Below, piece by piece: positions 32,928 to 41,795 of a DNA stretch of 64,000 nucleotides (position 1 is the first letter of the stretch; each line of letters opens with the position of its first letter). The notes beneath the pieces are model-generated. The model saw nothing but the letters and a program-made list of their open reading frames with translations, was not told the DNA's origin and did not search any database. The DNA comes from Polyangiaceae bacterium (GTDB lineage: Bacteria > Myxococcota_A > Polyangia > Polyangiales > Polyangiaceae). The DNA is taken from the NCBI GenBank assembly GCA_016712345.1, contig JADJRH010000011.1:1488001-1552000 (forward strand). The letters are read 5' to 3'. The position numbers were made by a program, and so were the translations under genes.

Positions 32928-34582
32928 CACTTCACCTTCGGTCGCAGCTCAACCAGGACAAGGAGAGCCTCGGGCGCCGCATTGGGGGTAAGTTTTGCAT
33001 ACGGGTTGTCTGCATTGGGAAACCCTTCGAATCGGCGCGTGCGGTAGGCGCCCCAAAGGGGGCCCGGAAAGAGTGGAATCGCTGGAACGAGTTCCACAAA
33101 ACGGCGCTCCACGTCGTGCATTAGCCGCTTTTGCTCGGCGGGGTCGCTCGTGCGCTCAAACGCTTGAAGCAGCTCCCCCGCGCGCGCATCGCCGAATCGA
33201 TGCCAGTTGGACGCGGCCACCTGGCCGAGCGGAGTGACCGTCTCGGGCGACATGAGCCACCGATAAAACCGGTAGGGAGTTGGGCCTTCGCCGGACCATG
33301 CAATGGCCATGTCGAAGTCCCCACGCTGAAGGTGGTCAATCCACGCGCTCATGTCGTAGAGGCGGAGTTTTGCGTCAACGCCGACTTCGCGGAGCGCGCT
33401 CGCGATCACCTGGCCGCCGCGCACCCAGTCGGACCAGCCCGACACCACCTGAATCTCGATGCGGAGCGGCGACCCCTCGGCCGTTCGCCTCATTCCGTCC
33501 GGCCCGCGGAGGGCGCCTGCTTCATCGAGAAGCGCGTTCGCCGCCGCGGTGTCGTAGCGCATCCAGTCTGCGGCGCCGGCCTCGGCATCTCGAAGGTCTG
33601 CGTACGCATCCGAGAGGCCGGTCGCGTCCGCCGGGCGCGTGTAACCGTACATGGCAACCTGAACGAGCTTGTCCCGGTCAATGGCGCGACTGAGGGCCTT
33701 GCGAATGCGCACATCCCCAAACGGCGCCCGCGCAGTGTTGGCGTACAGGAACACCGTGCTTCCAAAGAGGGGAGACCAATAGTGGTTGTCCTTCGGATCG
33801 CGCGCCACGAACGTCCTGTCGATGGCGGGGACAAAGTTTGCAGACCAGTCAACCGCGCCCTCAATCAGGGCCATGTTCGCCTGATCGTTGCTTGGGAATG
33901 CGAGGAACCGAAGGCCGTCCACGGCCGGCTTCCCCGCTTGCCAGTAATAGGGGTTTTTGCCGAGTTCGTAGACTTGGTTGCGGAAGACACGCACCTCGGT
34001 GAACGGGCCTGTTCCGACAGGCTCGGGGTTGGTGAACGTCATTGGGTCGGCGATCTTTTCCCAGATATGACGCGGGACGATGGGCTGCTGGAGGAGACTA
34101 TCCATCCCGGGAACGAACACGCGCGAGAGGCGCATCTCGACGGTCTGTCCGTCCCCGGTGCGCACGCTTTCCAAGAAGCTCCACACGTCGTTTGAATCGA
34201 ACACCTTGTGCTTGCGGAGCAGTTCGAACGTGAAAACGACGTCGTCGGCGGTGAAGGGCGCCCCGTCGGACCAGCGCACGCCCCGGCGCACCGAAACCCG
34301 AAGGGTGCGCAGGTCGTCCGACCAGGTGGCTTCGCTCCCGAGCCAAGGAACCCATCGGTGCGTCACGCCGTTGTAGATCTGGAGAGGCTCGTAGATCCCG
34401 TTGCGCGTGGGCCAACGTCCGGCACCGGCGGGCAGCAGCGGGTTGAAATTGCGCACCCACGCGCTCGTCTGCTCAATCGAGACGGACAGCACCCCGGCCG
34501 GCGGTTCTGGGCGCTCGATCGCGCACCCGGCGCTGAGCAGGCCGGTGGACGTGGCGGCAAGGGCGACAAGCCAGGCTTTCAA
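32927..34582 (-). CDS. ABC transporter substrate-binding lipoprotein, family 5
   Basis: 551 residues from a TTG at 34582, preceded by GGAGCTGGAG. The in-frame ATG at 34675 lies inside the operator palindrome and would place 31 residues before the signal peptide, so it is unlikely. Signal peptide LKAWLVALAATSTGLLSAGC has its lipid-carrying Cys at 20. The mature protein has the family 5 landmarks: PLQIYNGVTHRWVPWLGSEA, RGVRWSDGAPFTADDVVFTFELL and RIRKALSRAIDRDKLVQVAMYG. Such proteins bind peptides or, as in the Thermotoga bgl transporter, beta-glucosides. First gene of the seven-gene operon. Confidence 0.92.
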   Translation of the reverse strand: MKAWLVALAATSTGLLSAGCAIERPEPPAGVLSVSIEQTSAWVRNFNPLLPAGAGRWPTRNGIYEPLQIYNGVTHRWVPWLGSEATWSDDLRTLRVSVRRGVRWSDGAPFTADDVVFTFELLRKHKVFDSNDVWSFLESVRTGDGQTVEMRLSRVFVPGMDSLLQQPIVPRHIWEKIADPMTFTNPEPVGTGPFTEVRVFRNQVYELGKNPYYWQAGKPAVDGLRFLAFPSNDQANMALIEGAVDWSANFVPAIDRTFVARDPKDNHYWSPLFGSTVFLYANTARAPFGDVRIRKALSRAIDRDKLVQVAMYGYTRPADATGLSDAYADLRDAEAGAADWMRYDTAAANALLDEAGALRGPDGMRRTAEGSPLRIEIQVVSGWSDWVRGGQVIASALREVGVDAKLRLYDMSAWIDHLQRGDFDMAIAWSGEGPTPYRFYRWLMSPETVTPLGQVAASNWHRFGDARAGELLQAFERTSDPAEQKRLMHDVERRFVELVPAIPLFPGPLWGAYRTRRFEGFPNADNPYAKLTPNAAPEALLVLVELRPKVK

Positions 34583-34660
34583 TGCGCGCTCCAGCTCCGT
34601 GCGGCGAGGTGGGAGATCGAGAGCGCCGCGGGCGAGAAGTATTCTTGCGGTCCGCGGCAC

Positions 34661-34674
34661 TGAGAACGTTCTCA
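34661..34674. promoter_or_regulatory. LacI-type operator, copy 1 (transporter operon)
   Basis: Perfect 14-bp palindrome TGAGAACGTTCTCA, 79 bp upstream of the TTG start of the binding-protein gene. The central CG and GAA/TTC arms match the operators of LacI/GalR regulators. Two further exact copies occur only near genes of this locus. Confidence 0.85.
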
Positions 34675-34843
34675 CTTTGTGCCAGCCAGAGCAAGTGGAA
34701 AGAGAGGCGGCATACCAATTTTTTGCGGGATTCCATGACGCGGCGCGGCGTACGGCTCGGCTGCTCCAGACGCTCCAGTCACCCCAACGCTTCGGGTCGT
34801 CGCCTGACGCCTCAGTCGTGGGTCTGGGTCAGGAGCCGATCGT

Positions 34844-37800
34844 TCAGTTTCGAGAGATTTCGGAGCGCGGGACGGCCACGTCGATGCGGTCGATCCCGCC
34901 CGTGCGCGCAAGCAGAACGCGTGTGATCGAGGCGTCCAGGTGGTCTGTCGGCAGGTCGACCGTCTTTCCTCCGAACCAGGTCACCGTGATTCGCCACGGA
35001 CCGTCCTGCGCGTGCAGGATGACGGGCACCCGGCAGACGGTGAACCCCACGGAGTCCGCCGGCAGGTCGATGGTGCGCACGCCGGCATCGCCATCGGGAA
35101 TTGTCCATGCCCTGCGCTGCTGCAGAAGCTCCCCGCGCCGGAGCAGCGTCGCGTCGAAGCGGAGAAGGCCGTTTTCGAAGCGCACGCCCAGTTCCCACAG
35201 GCGCGTGAGGATCTCTTCTTTCACCTGGCCCGTCATGCCGGGTTGTTGAGCGCCGAGGTGGCGCGGTGTGTGGGAGTAAGGATCGGTCGGAAATGCGCCG
35301 TATTCGGAGGGGGATTTGTGGTAGCCAAGCCCCGCGCGAATGCTCTCGTACGCGTCCACCCAACCGGACACGACGGCGCTCGACGCGCCCTCCCGAATCG
35401 CCTGAAAGAGCATCTCCTGCGCTGCGACGAGCAGCTTGGCGACCATGTGCCAGTAGATGCACCCGATGCCCTCGTATTTGTGCATCGTGCCCGAACGGCC
35501 GGTGAACGCGTGGTGGTGAAAGACCGCCTCGTACGCGCGCAGTGCAGCGCCTTTGTCCGCTTGGACATGGAGCGCGAAGCGCGAGTCGTGCGCGAGTTCG
35601 TCGAGCGCCGCGGCAAGATCCGACGCGGAGTGAAGATCGGGCTGAAAGCGGACGACGCCTGTGACGTCGCGGGCGACAATCGACGCGTCGCCTTCGGCGA
35701 GCAGTGCGGACAAGAGCGGGCTCTCGCGCACGACGCTTTCGGGTACCTGGTTCTTTTCGAAGAAGCTCGGCAGACGACGCTCGGGATAAAGCATGAAGCT
35801 CCGTTGATCCGCGCGGTACATGGCGCTCGCGAAAAGCGCGCGCACCACCCGCAGTCCCTCGTCGGGGCGGAGCAAACCGGCGCTGAGCAGCGCGACTTGA
35901 CCCTCCAGCATCTCGTAGAGCGGCGAGACGCGTGCGACATCGTCTTCGAGCGCGAGGAGGTTGTACGAGTGGCAAAGCCCGTCGTCCCGGATGTTCGCTC
36001 GCAGACCGTGGTCGACGTACGTGAGCGCGATGCTGCACAGGCCGCGGATTTCACGTTCGGCGACGGACACTCGTTCGGTGAGACCGTGGGTGTACACTTC
36101 AGCGCGGTAGTCGGAAAACGCGCGACCCAGGTCGTCCATCACCGCGCGGCGGGCGCGATCGTCCACGCGTGGGGCGGCCAAAGAGCCCGCGTGGCGCACG
36201 AGAGCCTCCGTCACCCGATGGAGCCACGCGGACACCTCAGCCGAGACGGCAAAGCTCTTTTCACCCTGAAACACGCCCGCGAGAAAGGACAAGTAGCGCC
36301 GCAGATGCGCGAGCGTGACCACCGACAGGCCGCTCCCAACGAGAGCATTGTTGGCGTCGTTCCACTCGGGGCGCTGCGTGTTGAGCCAGATCCCGCCGTC
36401 CACCACCATGCACGAGAGCTTCGACAAAGCGGGCACGAGGAGCTTCTCCGCGAGGTTCACGAGGAGCACCGCGCCGTCTTTTGCCGCGACGTAGCGACCA
36501 TCGGCGCCAATCCGCGCCACGCGTTCCGCCGTGCGCCGCTCGACATCGCGATCGAAGACGAGCGTCGTTTTTGCATCGCGGATCAGCTCATCGTAGGAGC
36601 GAAGTCGATACGGCACGTCGGCGTAGCTGTACACATCGCGATCGAGCAAGCCGGCAAAAGCGCCGGGCCGCATCCGTTCCGAGGCCTCCAGTAAGCGAAC
36701 GAGGTACACAAGCTGGTGATCGCCCCAATAACCAAAGTGGCCCCACGGATCGTGGGGATCGGGTACTTCCCAGTCGATCCCTTCACGCGTGATGCGGTAC
36801 GGGTTGAAGCCGTCCACCGTGGACGCGTTCACAAAGCGGGCGATGACAGGCTCGAAGAAGCCGGGGAAGCTTTGGCAGAGCGCCTCCCAATTCTGGAAGA
36901 TGTCGCGCCAGTTGCCCTCGTAGTTGAAGCTGCGAGATCCGTCGGGGTTTCGGAGCCGGATCGAGAAGCGGTTCCACGGCCTGCTCGGATCGCCGTGGCG
37001 CCGTGCGAATGTGAGCGGCAGGTATTCGAGGCAAAGCCGCACGAGGTGGGGATCGCCGGTTGAGTACGCAGCGGCGACAAGTTCTGTGTGATTTATGTCC
37101 GTGACGCCGCGGAGCCACCCGTTGTGGCGCGCCGCGACCTCGCGATTGCGGCTCGTCAGAAAGCGCGCGAGATCCTCCTCGTCAATGCGGTGATCGCGAT
37201 CGAAAACGCCGCCGCGCATGTTGTTGAAGAGCACGTTGGCAAAGTGGTGAGCCGTGGCGGACCGGTCCTCCGTGCACTGGAGGCCGTCGGCCGCGGCGAC
37301 GTTGCGCGTGAGCGCAGCCTCGCCTGCGGCAACGTCGTGATCGATCGCAACGTCGAGCGCCGCGTCGGATCGCAGAAGCTCGCGCAGCGCGATCACCTCC
37401 ACCTGGCTCAGGTGAACGTCACCGATCACTCGCCATCGCTGCACAGGCTCGCTCGTGAAATCGACGTGCCTCAGGACGAGGTACGCACCGCGACGGCCGA
37501 CGGAAAGTGAACTGTGCTCAAGCGACCGCCCCTCTCGAAAAGCGCGCGCGTGCTCGTCGGACAAAAGCACCTTGGCTCCGCGCGTCCCGGTGGACCACAC
37601 CACGTTCGCGCGCAGCGCCTCGGCGGGGGCGGCTCGGTCCGAAAGCAGCGCTTCCATCGAATAAATCGCGAGCGCGGTCGCTGGGTCGAGTTCGGTGCGC
37701 TTGTACGCATCGACGAGATTGCTCAACGTCTGCTGCGCAGCAAGCGGCACTTCCGCGGGCGTCACATCGAGCAGGCCGTCGAGCACGTCCGCCCGCACCA

Positions 37801-38347
37801 CATTGGACGTGGACTCGCGGCACAGCTCCACGGTGCGCACGAAGCCGAAACGCTCGCTCGTTGTCCACTCGACGCGGACGGTGAGCCCAAGCGCGATGTC
37901 GCGTTCTTCGAGCGTAACCCGCGTGCCGAGCGCGCTTTTGATGATGCTGCGGCGCCGGCCCGACCCGACTGCGCGATCGTCGAAGGGCTCCCACAAAACC
38001 GACTCCCCCGACGCCGCGAACGCGCGCACGATTGTCATCGGCCCCTTCACCCCGTGCCCCAGATGCAGCTTGTCGTCTGTCTCGTACGCGAGCAAAGAGC
38101 GCGCGGCCTCCACCCGCCCCGCGGTGAGCCCACCTTGGCTTGACAAATAGAGCCAGTGATCCGAGGCCGACACAACGCTCATCAGAAACGGAGCCATTCG
38201 CTCGACGCCGTCGATACGATAGGCCGAGCCATCCTCCACGAAGCGCCCCGTCACAGACAAAACGTCTTCGGCGCCAAGCGAGTCGAAGCTTTTTTCAGTC
38301 GGAAGTGCCGTGCGCGAATCTGACTCGGAAACTGAGAACGTTCTCAT
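34844..38347 (-). CDS. Large GH94/GH149/GH161-like sugar phosphorylase
   Basis: Up to 1,167 residues. The ATG at 38347 lies on the operator, so the true start may be the GTG at 38254 (VTGRFVEDGS). The N-terminal block MAPFLMSVVSASDHWLYLSSQGGLTAGR, a middle block NYEGNWRDIFQNWEAL and HFGYWGDHQLVYLVRLLE, and a catalytic-looking RPEWNDANNALVG with Asp, resemble cellobiose-phosphorylase-type enzymes. The length favours the beta-1,3-glucan phosphorylase families GH149/GH161 over GH94. There is no signal peptide, so it is cytoplasmic. It would split imported oligosaccharides with phosphate. It is divergent from the lacI-type gene and shares operator 2. The exact family and linkage are inferred. Confidence 0.7.
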   Translation of the reverse strand: MRTFSVSESDSRTALPTEKSFDSLGAEDVLSVTGRFVEDGSAYRIDGVERMAPFLMSVVSASDHWLYLSSQGGLTAGRVEAARSLLAYETDDKLHLGHGVKGPMTIVRAFAASGESVLWEPFDDRAVGSGRRRSIIKSALGTRVTLEERDIALGLTVRVEWTTSERFGFVRTVELCRESTSNVVRADVLDGLLDVTPAEVPLAAQQTLSNLVDAYKRTELDPATALAIYSMEALLSDRAAPAEALRANVVWSTGTRGAKVLLSDEHARAFREGRSLEHSSLSVGRRGAYLVLRHVDFTSEPVQRWRVIGDVHLSQVEVIALRELLRSDAALDVAIDHDVAAGEAALTRNVAAADGLQCTEDRSATAHHFANVLFNNMRGGVFDRDHRIDEEDLARFLTSRNREVAARHNGWLRGVTDINHTELVAAAYSTGDPHLVRLCLEYLPLTFARRHGDPSRPWNRFSIRLRNPDGSRSFNYEGNWRDIFQNWEALCQSFPGFFEPVIARFVNASTVDGFNPYRITREGIDWEVPDPHDPWGHFGYWGDHQLVYLVRLLEASERMRPGAFAGLLDRDVYSYADVPYRLRSYDELIRDAKTTLVFDRDVERRTAERVARIGADGRYVAAKDGAVLLVNLAEKLLVPALSKLSCMVVDGGIWLNTQRPEWNDANNALVGSGLSVVTLAHLRRYLSFLAGVFQGEKSFAVSAEVSAWLHRVTEALVRHAGSLAAPRVDDRARRAVMDDLGRAFSDYRAEVYTHGLTERVSVAEREIRGLCSIALTYVDHGLRANIRDDGLCHSYNLLALEDDVARVSPLYEMLEGQVALLSAGLLRPDEGLRVVRALFASAMYRADQRSFMLYPERRLPSFFEKNQVPESVVRESPLLSALLAEGDASIVARDVTGVVRFQPDLHSASDLAAALDELAHDSRFALHVQADKGAALRAYEAVFHHHAFTGRSGTMHKYEGIGCIYWHMVAKLLVAAQEMLFQAIREGASSAVVSGWVDAYESIRAGLGYHKSPSEYGAFPTDPYSHTPRHLGAQQPGMTGQVKEEILTRLWELGVRFENGLLRFDATLLRRGELLQQRRAWTIPDGDAGVRTIDLPADSVGFTVCRVPVILHAQDGPWRITVTWFGGKTVDLPTDHLDASITRVLLARTGGIDRIDVAVPRSEISRN
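38333..38346. promoter_or_regulatory. LacI-type operator, copy 2 (phosphorylase / regulator)
   Basis: Perfect TGAGAACGTTCTCA palindrome between the divergent phosphorylase and regulator genes, 80 bp before the regulator start. It can serve both directions, giving autoregulation. Confidence 0.85.
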
Positions 38348-38426
38348 CCGCGCAAGCATAGTTTGGGAGCGCCCGTTCAAAGAAGAAGAAACGGCGCTCG
38401 CAGAGAACGGTCTAAGCTGCCGCCCA

Positions 38427-39458
38427 ATGGCCCATCGCGTGAACATTGAGGACGTTGCCCGTGAGGCGGGAGTCCACCGCTCCACCGTATCTCGAGCGCT
38501 CACGGGCTCCGGTCCGGTAAGCGCGGCAAACAGGGAGCGCGTGCTCCAAGCGGCGCGCAAGCTCGACTACCATCCGAACACCGTTGCGGGCGCGCTCAAG
38601 TCGCGGCGACGCAACACGTGGGGCCTGCTCTCCTTCTGGTACTTCACGCCAAGCTCGCTCGACCACTACTACGCAAAGGTGCTCGGAGGCTTGCTCGATA
38701 CCGCCGGCAAGGCCGAGCATCGCGTCTTGCTTCAAAACGTCGTGGGTCGCTTTGATCAATCGGAGAGCTGCCGACGCTTCTGCCACGAGTCGCAGCTCGG
38801 CGGGCTTCTCATTCTCGCGCCGCGCACCGAAGAAGCAGCGCTCAAAGATCTTCGGAAGCAGCGCGTGCCGACGGTGCTCGTTGCTTACCGCCCTCGCGAT
38901 CGCGAGCTGTCGTTCATCGATCTCGACAACGTGCACGCGAGCCGTGTCTTGGTGGAGCACCTCGTCCACGAAGGGCACCGTCGCATCGGCTTCATCGGGG
39001 GCGAACTCAAGCTCAGCGCGAACGCGCGCGATCGTCACGACGGCTACCTCGCCGCGATGGATCGGTGCGGGCTTGCGCTCGATGCGCGCGTCGACCTCAA
39101 CCGCGACTTCACGCCGGGCTTTGCGGTGCAGGCGTTCGACGCCATGTGGGCGCTGCCGAGGACCGCGCGCCCGACGGCGATCGTCTGCGCAACCGATCGC
39201 ATGGCCGCAGCGGTGGGCGATGCAGCTCGCGCGGCCGGCCTTCGGATCCCGGAAGATCTCGCGCTGTGTGGCATCGACGACGATCCCATCGCGGCCCCCG
39301 CGGAAATCACGACGGTCCGGTTTCCGTTCTACGAGGTGGGCGCGCAGGCCGGGGAGATGCTCCGCACGCTCTCCGAAGGCCTGCGCGATGGCCCGCTCCA
39401 AGTGCTCCTTCCGCCTCAGATCATCGTGCGTCGCTCCACTTCCGGCAACGCGCGCTGA
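38427..39458 (+). CDS. LacI family transcriptional regulator
   Basis: 343 residues from the ATG at 38427 (MAHRVNIEDVAREAGVHRSTVSRALTG). An upstream in-frame start at 38310 would cross the operator. Residues 5-30 are the LacI helix-turn-helix and residues 31-60 the hinge (NRERVLQAARKLDYHPNTVAGAL). Residues 65-340 form the periplasmic-binding-like sensor (FIDLDNVHASRVLVEHLVHEGHRRIGFIGG, ALCGIDDDPIAA) that usually binds a sugar. It is divergent from the phosphorylase. Three copies of one palindrome in the neighbourhood are its likely operators. It is probably a repressor relieved by a beta-gluco-oligosaccharide. Confidence 0.95.
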   Translation: MAHRVNIEDVAREAGVHRSTVSRALTGSGPVSAANRERVLQAARKLDYHPNTVAGALKSRRRNTWGLLSFWYFTPSSLDHYYAKVLGGLLDTAGKAEHRVLLQNVVGRFDQSESCRRFCHESQLGGLLILAPRTEEAALKDLRKQRVPTVLVAYRPRDRELSFIDLDNVHASRVLVEHLVHEGHRRIGFIGGELKLSANARDRHDGYLAAMDRCGLALDARVDLNRDFTPGFAVQAFDAMWALPRTARPTAIVCATDRMAAAVGDAARAAGLRIPEDLALCGIDDDPIAAPAEITTVRFPFYEVGAQAGEMLRTLSEGLRDGPLQVLLPPQIIVRRSTSGNAR

Positions 39459-39685
39459 CACCGTTTCGAACGGCAAGCTTGCCAAAGGCGCGCCGCCTTC
39501 ATTCCCTCGCACAAGCGATCAAGACATCGAAAAGATCCTCAGCCCAGCTCCGGCTCAGGGACGATGTGTACTCATTCAACCCGACAAACCCCAAACGCCG
39601 TCTCCCCTCCGCGTACTCCGCGATTCTGTGGTGAATTCCCGGTCCTCGCGAATCTCGCTTGAAAGTGTCCCCGGCGTGTTATAGC

Positions 39686-39701
39686 GTGAGAACGTTCTCA
39701 C
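39686..39701. promoter_or_regulatory. LacI-type operator, copy 3 (lipoprotein promoter)
   Basis: GTGAGAACGTTCTCAC, a 16-bp perfect palindrome containing the same 14-bp core, 37 bp before the lipoprotein start at 39739. It puts this lipoprotein in the regulon. Confidence 0.85.
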
Positions 39702-39738
39702 AACGCGTTTTTGGCTTTAGCAAGCAGATGGAGGTCTC

Positions 39739-40554
39739 ATGAGAGTGCAATCGGCTTCGAGATTCGTATCGGTCCTCGCGGTGCTCTCCGTCGGCTGGCT
39801 TGCCGGTTGCGACGATGGTGGATCGACAGGCACGGGCGGCACCGGAGGCTCCACCACCTCCACGAGCAGCTCGGGCGGCACGGGCGGCACCACCACCGCG
39901 TCGGGCGGCACCGGCGGGATGACCGGTGGCACCGGCGGGATGACCGGTGGCACCGGCGGGATGACCGGCGGCACCGGCGGGATGACGGGTGGCACGGGCG
40001 GCGCCACCGGTGGCACGGGCGGCGCCACAGGCGGGACGGGAGGCACCGGCGGCACGGCGATCCTCGACATCACGTTCGACGACTCCGCGGTGACTTACAC
40101 ACTCACCGGTTTTGGTGGGGACGAGGACTCCAGCGTTGTCGCCGATCCTGAAAACGCGAACAACAAAGTCGGCAAAGTCAACAAGTCCGCAACCGCCGAG
40201 TTGTGGGCCGGTGTGACGGTGTCCACCGAGCCCAACAACAGCATCCCTGTCCTCCCCTTCAGCGCCACGGCCACCAAGATGACGGTGCGCTCATGGTCGC
40301 CGGACGCGGGCATTCAGGTGCGCCTCAAAGTCGAGGACGCCGCCGATCCAACACACAGTTGTGAAACCGAGGCCACCACTACCGTGGCAGGTGGATGGGA
40401 AACCCTGGAGTTTGATTTCTCAAACGAAGCCATGGGCACCGCCGCGCTGAATACAGCCTACACATTCAATCGCGTCTCCATCTTTTTCAACTTTGGCGTC
40501 ACTGGCGCCATGGCGGGCGCAAAAACGTACTACTTCGACAACGTGAAGTTCTGA
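39739..40554 (+). CDS. Secreted lipoprotein with carbohydrate-binding-like domain
   Basis: 271 residues. Signal peptide ending in the lipobox LAGC (Cys24), then a long Gly/Thr linker with five near-identical copies of GGTGGMT/A (21-bp DNA period, about 39906-40050). The C-terminal 165 residues (LDITFDDSAVTYTLTGFGGDED, MTVRSWSPDAGIQVRLKVED, TYYFDNVKF) look like a beta-sandwich of the CBM/discoidin kind, with a closing YFDNVKF strand common in such modules. With operator 3 upstream, it is likely a surface binder for the same glycan. A precise CBM family cannot be named. Confidence 0.82.
   Translation: MRVQSASRFVSVLAVLSVGWLAGCDDGGSTGTGGTGGSTTSTSSSGGTGGTTTASGGTGGMTGGTGGMTGGTGGMTGGTGGMTGGTGGATGGTGGATGGTGGTGGTAILDITFDDSAVTYTLTGFGGDEDSSVVADPENANNKVGKVNKSATAELWAGVTVSTEPNNSIPVLPFSATATKMTVRSWSPDAGIQVRLKVEDAADPTHSCETEATTTVAGGWETLEFDFSNEAMGTAALNTAYTFNRVSIFFNFGVTGAMAGAKTYYFDNVKF
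39906..40050 (+). repeat. 21-bp tandem repeat coding a Gly/Thr linker
   Basis: Five to six copies of a 21-bp unit (accggcgggatgaccggtgg type) encode the GGTGGMT linker of the lipoprotein. Slippage within it would change linker length without shifting frame. Confidence 0.85.
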
Positions 40555-40636
40555 TCCCGCCTCGTTCCTACGCCGCCAAACGCTCCAAACTGGGAACGCT
40601 CCAAAACGCTGCGTTTTCCAGACTCTCCCAATCCTC

Positions 40637-40891
40637 CTAAGCGTCACCGTTTTCGCATCCCAGCGCAGCAGATTCTTTCGCACGGCAAACGGCGTTGCCA
40701 TTCGGCGGGCTGCTCCGCTTTGGAGCGTATTCAATCCTCGAACCCCCTCCCGATCGACCCTGATCACAGTGAGCAGCCAAGTCTTTATAGCCCTGTTCTT
40801 TGGCCACTTTCATCACTTGACCCAGAGCAAACAGGCGCCTTCCGGTGGAAAGGCTGTACACATTGATGAGCGGAGCAAGCGAGATGTCCAT
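40637..40891 (-). CDS. Possible small unrecognised protein
   Basis: 84 residues from the ATG at 40891, with GGAGCCC upstream. The start MDISLAPLINVYSLSTGRRL and FALGQVMKVAKEQGYKDLAAH look coding, but the C-terminal half is low-complexity and unlike any family. It sits in a decayed stretch beside a microsatellite and the AbiEii relic, so it may itself be a truncated gene. Confidence 0.35.
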   Translation of the reverse strand: MDISLAPLINVYSLSTGRRLFALGQVMKVAKEQGYKDLAAHCDQGRSGGGSRIEYAPKRSSPPNGNAVCRAKESAALGCENGDA

Positions 40892-40905
40892 GAGGGCTCC
40901 ATGGG

Positions 40906-40933
40906 TAGATGGTAGATGGTAGATGGTAGACGG
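40906..40933. repeat. 7-bp microsatellite, four units
   Basis: Four copies of tagatgg, the last as tagacgg. It lies just upstream of the possible small gene and 38 bp from the AbiEii relic. Confidence 0.9.
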
Positions 40934-40970
40934 GATGGCGCCAATCCGCTCACGCAGCTCAAGGCATTTC

Positions 40971-41078
40971 AAGCGAACGAAACACGTGGTAGGCGTTCGC
41001 TTCGGCCAAACCGAACTTCGTATCGTTCAGGCGGCCGTGCTCAAGCACCCGCGTGAGAACGGTGTGGGCGTCGCGCTG
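40971..41078 (-). pseudogene. Chimeric relic of the AbiEii/DUF6922 pair
   Basis: 40971-41020 is identical (50 of 50) to 18204-18253 in the nucleotidyltransferase gene. After one base, 41022-41078 matches 18857-18913 in the DUF6922 gene at 55 of 57 positions. The intervening 603 bp are missing, a multiple of three, so the fused frame stays open (EHGRLNDTKFGLAEANAYHV). It is a copy of the pair reduced by an internal deletion, and flanks are unrelated. Confidence 0.85.
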
Positions 41079-41543
41079 ACTGTAACCCCGGGGGGCTCGA
41101 ATTGTAACCAGCCACCGGCGCCGCAAAGAGTCTTTGGTGCTAAGCCGGGGTAGATCTTCGAGGTCGCCAACGAGAGCAAGCCGGAAGTTGCCCACCCCCG
41201 CCCGCCGCGCCGAGGCGCTCATCAGGATGGAGGCGCGTTTCCCGCGGCGGGCGCCCCGCCCAAGCGCCGTGCTCGCTTCGCTGCGCGCGGCGCGGGCGGG
41301 GCAAACGTTTTGACTGTGCGCTTGGGGTCGGGCAAAAAAGGCTCCGCCAGTCGCCGCGAAAAAAATCGACGCTTCTCCGCTCACAAGTGGAGGCCACCGG
41401 AAACAACCATCTGAGCGCGACACAACAGACGGCCGAGCCGACCTGTCGCGTGCGGCTGGCTTGTGACCCTTGCGACAGACGCGGCGATGAGCCTTTTGCA
41501 CCAATGCCGTTTGGGCGGGTGCACGGGTAGAAAGAAGGAAACG
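41079..41543. other. Gap with a possible decayed coding stretch
   Basis: On the minus strand the frame reading GVGNFRLALVGDLEDLPRLS and LRRRWLVTIRAPRGY (about 41085-41210) looks coding but has no proper start or stop and no family match. The rest of the gap has nothing recognisable. Confidence 0.3.
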
Positions 41544-41780
41544 ATGGTAGGGAACAGTGGCTCTCAACTTGGGCGGGTGACACTCGTTCTTGTGGCGGTG
41601 GCCGCGGTGAGCTGCGGCAACACCAACGAGACGACGGGATCCGGAGGCGCGGGGGGCGAAACGACCACCACCAGCTCGACCACGGGCGGCGGCGGCACGG
41701 GAGGAACGGGTGCGGGTGGCGGCGACGTCGGCACCTGCAAACTGGGGGTTTCCATGATTGGCAATTGTTTGGTTCAGTAG
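41544..41780 (+). CDS. Small lipoprotein with Gly/Thr linker
   Basis: 78 residues from the ATG at 41544 after AAGAAGGAA. Signal peptide with lipobox AVSC (VTLVLVAVAAVSC, Cys24), then almost only Gly/Thr/Ser and a short end GTCKLGVSMIGNCLVQ with two cysteines. No globular domain fits in it. It may be a lipidated anchor or a truncated member of the lipoprotein family seen elsewhere in the window. The next gene begins 15 bp later, so the two are probably co-transcribed. Confidence 0.65.
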   Translation: MVGNSGSQLGRVTLVLVAVAAVSCGNTNETTGSGGAGGETTTTSSTTGGGGTGGTGAGGGDVGTCKLGVSMIGNCLVQ

Positions 41781-41795
41781 CCGGAGGTAACGACC

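Noticed and set aside
34940..36694. 584-residue plus-strand open frame
   Set aside because: Antisense to the phosphorylase-like gene.
38412..39512. 366-residue minus-strand open frame
   Set aside because: Antisense to the LacI-type regulator gene.
39717..40073. Proline-rich minus-strand frame
   Set aside because: It is the antisense of the GGTGG linker repeat of the lipoprotein gene.
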